A stretch of 24,751 bases of DNA, from the NCBI GenBank assembly GCA_043757045.1, contig JAYVQC010000136.1, positions 1 to 24,751 of the forward strand. Direction: 5' to 3'. Position 1 is the stretch's first letter; every line of letters begins with the position of its first letter. Shown here in pieces: positions 21,770 to 24,751 of this stretch. Made by a program: the position numbers and the translations under genes. Source of the stretch: JANNGC01 sp043757045. GTDB lineage: Bacteria; Verrucomicrobiota; Verrucomicrobiia; Limisphaerales; SIBH01. A model generated the notes under the pieces. It did no database searches and was not told where the DNA came from. It was given only the letters and a program-made list of their open reading frames with translations.

Positions 21770-24751
21770 AATTGGTGGTGGTGATGGAAATACGCAGGAT
21801 GTAATCGCCCAAGTCCCGGACGGGCAGCGCGTTGGTTTTATGAAAGCCGAACATGTTCTGGCCGTTGTCCCAGCCGTAGCTGTCGAAATTTCCCAGCGCG
21901 CGCTCGAAGGCCGAGACGCGCATCCATTGCTCGATGTCCACCTGCGCCTGCACATTGGAAGCATAGCCCGGCGAGGCAGGATTCTCCACCGCCGCGATCA
22001 GATTCGACAGCGCGCTGAAATTTTCACTGCGCCCCTGCAACGCGTGAGGCTCCCACATGATCCGGTAGCGCGGGATGTCGAGGCTCGTGTTGGTCGTTCC
22101 CGGCTCGGCACGGTTGGACCGGATCAACGTACCTGGGAGAAAAGACGTCAGTTGCCCGGCGACGAAATCCCGCCGGTTGGTGAGCCAGTAGTTGATGCCA
22201 AAAAGCTCTCCGCTCGTCACCGGATCGGGCACGAGATAAGGAAACCACTGCTGGAGGTAATCGGTGTTCGGGCCTTGCGTGTCCTCGTAAGCGCGTAAAC
22301 CACCGGTCAGCAGGGTTCCGTGGACATACAGTTCCACAAAACGACGATGGTGGTTGGGCAGCTCCAGCCGGTCGGCGATGGCCATCGCCAGTTGCTCGCT
22401 TTGGAAAGTAAGAGCGTTGTCATGCCCGGAATCAGAAGCGTCGTAGTCCAGGTTCAAGCCTGAATCACCGAGGAACGGTTCGTCTCCGGGAAACGAAAGG
22501 CTGTAGCCGCACTCGTCCAGCGGCGAGACGAACGTACTGTGGGCGAAGGATCCGGCGTAGCGTGCGCCCGCATTGTAAATGCAACGGTCGCCGTTCACGA
22601 AAGTAATGTCCACCGGGCCGTTGTGCGCCTGACCGCGCGTGGACCAGCGCGTGTAGTTCGAGGCCGTCATCCACAGCCGGTAACTGCCAAATGTGCTGCC
22701 GTTGGTGGCCTCGCCGATGCGAACCACGCACTCCCGCTTCCAACGGTCGCCGGGATATTGAACTTCCTCGGCGGGAAAGCGCGTCAGCGCGCCCAAGGTG
22801 TCCGTGGCCTCAATCAAGAAGGCCGTGTTGCCAACGCCGAGCCGCGGCAAGACGGCGGTGAACACGCTGTCCAAGGCCACCGCGTCGCCGCTCATGCCGC
22901 CGGTGTTGCCGTCATCCAGCATGGGCAGCACCGAGTAATTCGTCGCGGGGTCAGAGCGAAATTTGACACGCAAGTTTTGCAGACCGTCCGGGTCGGCGGC
23001 GCGCACGGTGATGGTCACCAGTTCATTCGAGCGCGGAACCGCCGGGTGGTGTTGCACATCGAAAAGCGCCGGCCCGGCATTGGTCATCGTGACCGAATTG
23101 GCCCGTCCCGGCGTACCCAAGTCCCCCGGCACAATCATTCGCGCCACGCCCTCCAGATAATTGCCGCTCAGGCGGAACAACAGTTCAGGATGCCCACGCT
23201 GCCATTTAACTTTAGCCGTGATGACGCAGGTGGAACCGATGGCGAAACTGGAGCTCAGGCCGTGGCGGATACGGTTGGCCAGATAATCTCCCCGTCCGGT
23301 GGCGCGCACGAGCAGGCACGCGCTGCCCGAGGTGCCGAGACCGTTGGTCGCGACGCTCAAGTCGTGGTTGCCCTCCACCGTCCAGCCTTGGGCAGCCAAG
23401 CTGCCACCACCGTCAAATCCACCGTTCCCGAGCAAATTCGCCCCCGTCGCCTCCCTGACCTCGATGTCGTCCACCAGACACTCGCCGGCGTTGAGCATCA
23501 TCATTTCGAGCCGGTTGATGTTGCCCACCGCGTCACCGTTCACGACCAAACCCGTGACCGAGAGCGTGGTCCATGGAGCGCTCAAGGGTGGCGCGCTGTC
23601 CGCCCAGCTAGCCGCCCGGCTGTTGTCGCTCCGCAAATCCACCAACTCCAAGCTCGCCCCGCCGCCATCCGTCCACCGGCCCCAACGTCCGCCATCAGAG
23701 TAGGTGACTTCATCCATGACGACGCCTTGGGCGTTGGTGAGCGCGATTCTTTGGCCTGAGTCCTTTAATCCCGTTGGCGTATAGTTACCGAACAGATTCA
23801 CGTTCAAAGACAGGTTCGTGTAGAAGTTTAGCAAATTGTTGGCACGACCTGCGATGACCACGTAGTTCGATGATCCCAATGTGAAATTCGTAAAACGAAA
23901 AGCAGTGCCGGCCAATCCCCATCTATCCAGTGACTGAGGATTTGCCCCTCGATTGTAAATCTCAATGAAGTCGTTTGTTAGAGCTCCTCGACCGGGATTG
24001 AACATGATTTCCGAAATCACGATGTCGCGGCCGAAAGCTGGTGCGTTTGTTGCCTTGTGCGTCCGCAAACTCAATTCTTGAAATCCGTCCGCACCGTCAG
24101 GAAAACGCCCGTAAGAAATCCCAGGTGCCTGCCCGTCGAAACTGACCGCCTCCAGCACCCGGGTCATCGGCGAAAAAGAACTGAAATAGACCGTGTCTCC
24201 GTTGGTCTTCATCAGACCCAAAGAGGTGTTCACTCCTTGAGTGAAGCACAGGAATCCACGCGCCGGGATGACGGTGTTCGTCGGGATGACGAACTGGTTG
24301 AGCACGGTCTTGCTCGTGCTCAAACTCAGGCCGGAGATGTTCACGGAACCGCCGCCGGCATTGAACAGTTCGACAAACTGGTTTTGTCCGTTGGTCGGGT
24401 TCGCGAGAATTTCGTTGATTCTCACCGCACTCAACAAATTGGTCTGTGTTGCTTCGCCTGCGAGGTAGGTGGAGAAATTGCCAAAGCTCGGAGACCAGCT
24501 TCGGGCGTCGGCCTCGCCATATGCCGGTCGAGTCAGCACCAACGTATGCCCGGACCCATCGGCAGCTTTGGGCCAAGGCGTTTTGTTATCGTAGCGCAGT
24601 TCCAGCAGCACCGCTCCACGGGCGTTTCGCAGTTGAAGCCGTTGTTCGTTGAGCAACTGAAAACTCAGCGGAATCGCGGCAATGAATGACTTTGGACTGA
24701 CAGTAGTCCCAGACGGAAATGTGTAGAGAACCGTTCCCTGTTCGGGTTCGA
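21768..24751 (-). CDS. Partial secreted LTD/CotH-like protein (N-terminus beyond the window)
   Basis: The reading frame is open to the right edge, so only the C-terminal 993 residues are visible; no start is claimed. From the edge: the tail of one lamin-tail domain (LTD, VLYTFPSGTTVSPKSF), a second LTD (AVRINEILANPTNGQNQFVELFN) and a third LTD (IVISEIMFNPG). A carbohydrate-binding-like module follows (NLLGNGGFDGGGSLAAQGW to RLSGNYLEG), similar to the insert in the giant protein downstream. Next come an Ig-like domain (VQHHPAVPRSNELVTITVRA) and a CotH-like region (SYRLWMTASNY onwards, including AGARYAGS and RRFVELYVHG). The protein stops soon after SYGWDNGQNMFGFHKTN, before the PWDFD acidic motif that follows this region in CotH proteins, including the giant here. 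It may be a catalytically dead relative or a truncated gene. The WD40 gene follows directly. Confidence 0.85.
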   Translation of the reverse strand, partial: EPEQGTVLYTFPSGTTVSPKSFIAAIPLSFQLLNEQRLQLRNARGAVLLELRYDNKTPWPKAADGSGHTLVLTRPAYGEADARSWSPSFGNFSTYLAGEATQTNLLSAVRINEILANPTNGQNQFVELFNAGGGSVNISGLSLSTSKTVLNQFVIPTNTVIPARGFLCFTQGVNTSLGLMKTNGDTVYFSSFSPMTRVLEAVSFDGQAPGISYGRFPDGADGFQELSLRTHKATNAPAFGRDIVISEIMFNPGRGALTNDFIEIYNRGANPQSLDRWGLAGTAFRFTNFTLGSSNYVVIAGRANNLLNFYTNLSLNVNLFGNYTPTGLKDSGQRIALTNAQGVVMDEVTYSDGGRWGRWTDGGGASLELVDLRSDNSRAASWADSAPPLSAPWTTLSVTGLVVNGDAVGNINRLEMMMLNAGECLVDDIEVREATGANLLGNGGFDGGGSLAAQGWTVEGNHDLSVATNGLGTSGSACLLVRATGRGDYLANRIRHGLSSSFAIGSTCVITAKVKWQRGHPELLFRLSGNYLEGVARMIVPGDLGTPGRANSVTMTNAGPALFDVQHHPAVPRSNELVTITVRAADPDGLQNLRVKFRSDPATNYSVLPMLDDGNTGGMSGDAVALDSVFTAVLPRLGVGNTAFLIEATDTLGALTRFPAEEVQYPGDRWKRECVVRIGEATNGSTFGSYRLWMTASNYTRWSTRGQAHNGPVDITFVNGDRCIYNAGARYAGSFAHSTFVSPLDECGYSLSFPGDEPFLGDSGLNLDYDASDSGHDNALTFQSEQLAMAIADRLELPNHHRRFVELYVHGTLLTGGLRAYEDTQGPNTDYLQQWFPYLVPDPVTSGELFGINYWLTNRRDFVAGQLTSFLPGTLIRSNRAEPGTTNTSLDIPRYRIMWEPHALQGRSENFSALSNLIAAVENPASPGYASNVQAQVDIEQWMRVSAFERALGNFDSYGWDNGQNMFGFHKTNALPVRDLGDYILRISITTTN

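Noticed and set aside
1..24751. CRISPR array, tRNA, rRNA or insertion sequence
   Set aside because: No regularly spaced direct repeats, cloverleaf-like segments, rRNA-like sequence or transposase reading frames were seen on either strand.

Overview
The window looks like chromosomal DNA of a Verrucomicrobiota bacterium, most likely of the Pedosphaera/Limisphaerales type. The evidence is a moderately GC-rich sequence, Tat-secreted Gfo/Idh/MocA oxidoreductase and xylose-isomerase-like proteins, huge secreted proteins built from lamin-tail (LTD), CotH and Ig-like modules, and many short hairpin repeats between genes. This placement is inference from gene content; there is no rRNA or tRNA in the window. 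No CRISPR array, insertion sequence, phage or tRNA gene was seen.

Layout. Positions 1-615 hold two intergenic hairpin repeats and a BON-domain lipoprotein with its own terminator. Positions 952-3864 hold rpe (ribulose-phosphate 3-epimerase) and ftsH (membrane AAA+ protease), both on the minus strand and separated by a four-hairpin repeat. Positions 4046-6873 look like a minus-strand operon: a Tat-signal oxidoreductase, a Tat-signal sugar isomerase/epimerase and an unrecognised 182-residue protein. purA (7168-8436) is the only gene read on the plus strand. It has a promoter and a compact leader that can fold in mutually exclusive ways. A convergent D-aminoacylase-like amidohydrolase follows (8543-10102). 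Next come a second copy of the four-hairpin repeat, a 64-residue orphan, a cyclophilin lipoprotein, and a sigma/anti-sigma pair of the ECF/RskA type (11455-13016).

The right half (13253-24751) is a surface-protein region on the minus strand. It holds a 2396-residue secreted LTD/CotH/Ig protein, a secreted seven-bladed WD40 protein, and the C-terminal 993 residues of a second LTD/CotH-like protein whose start lies beyond the right edge. The WD40 gene follows the partial gene after 9 bases and has a Shine-Dalgarno sequence, so the two are probably cotranscribed. The giant and the WD40 protein end in similar short beta domains. The giant and the partial protein share a carbohydrate-binding-like module.

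The most interesting signals are the purA leader, where one segment can pair with either of two copies of the same sequence; the nested domain insertions in the giant protein; and the paired intergenic repeats whose outer hairpins are exchanged between copies. All functions are inferred from sequence motifs read by eye; no searches were run.
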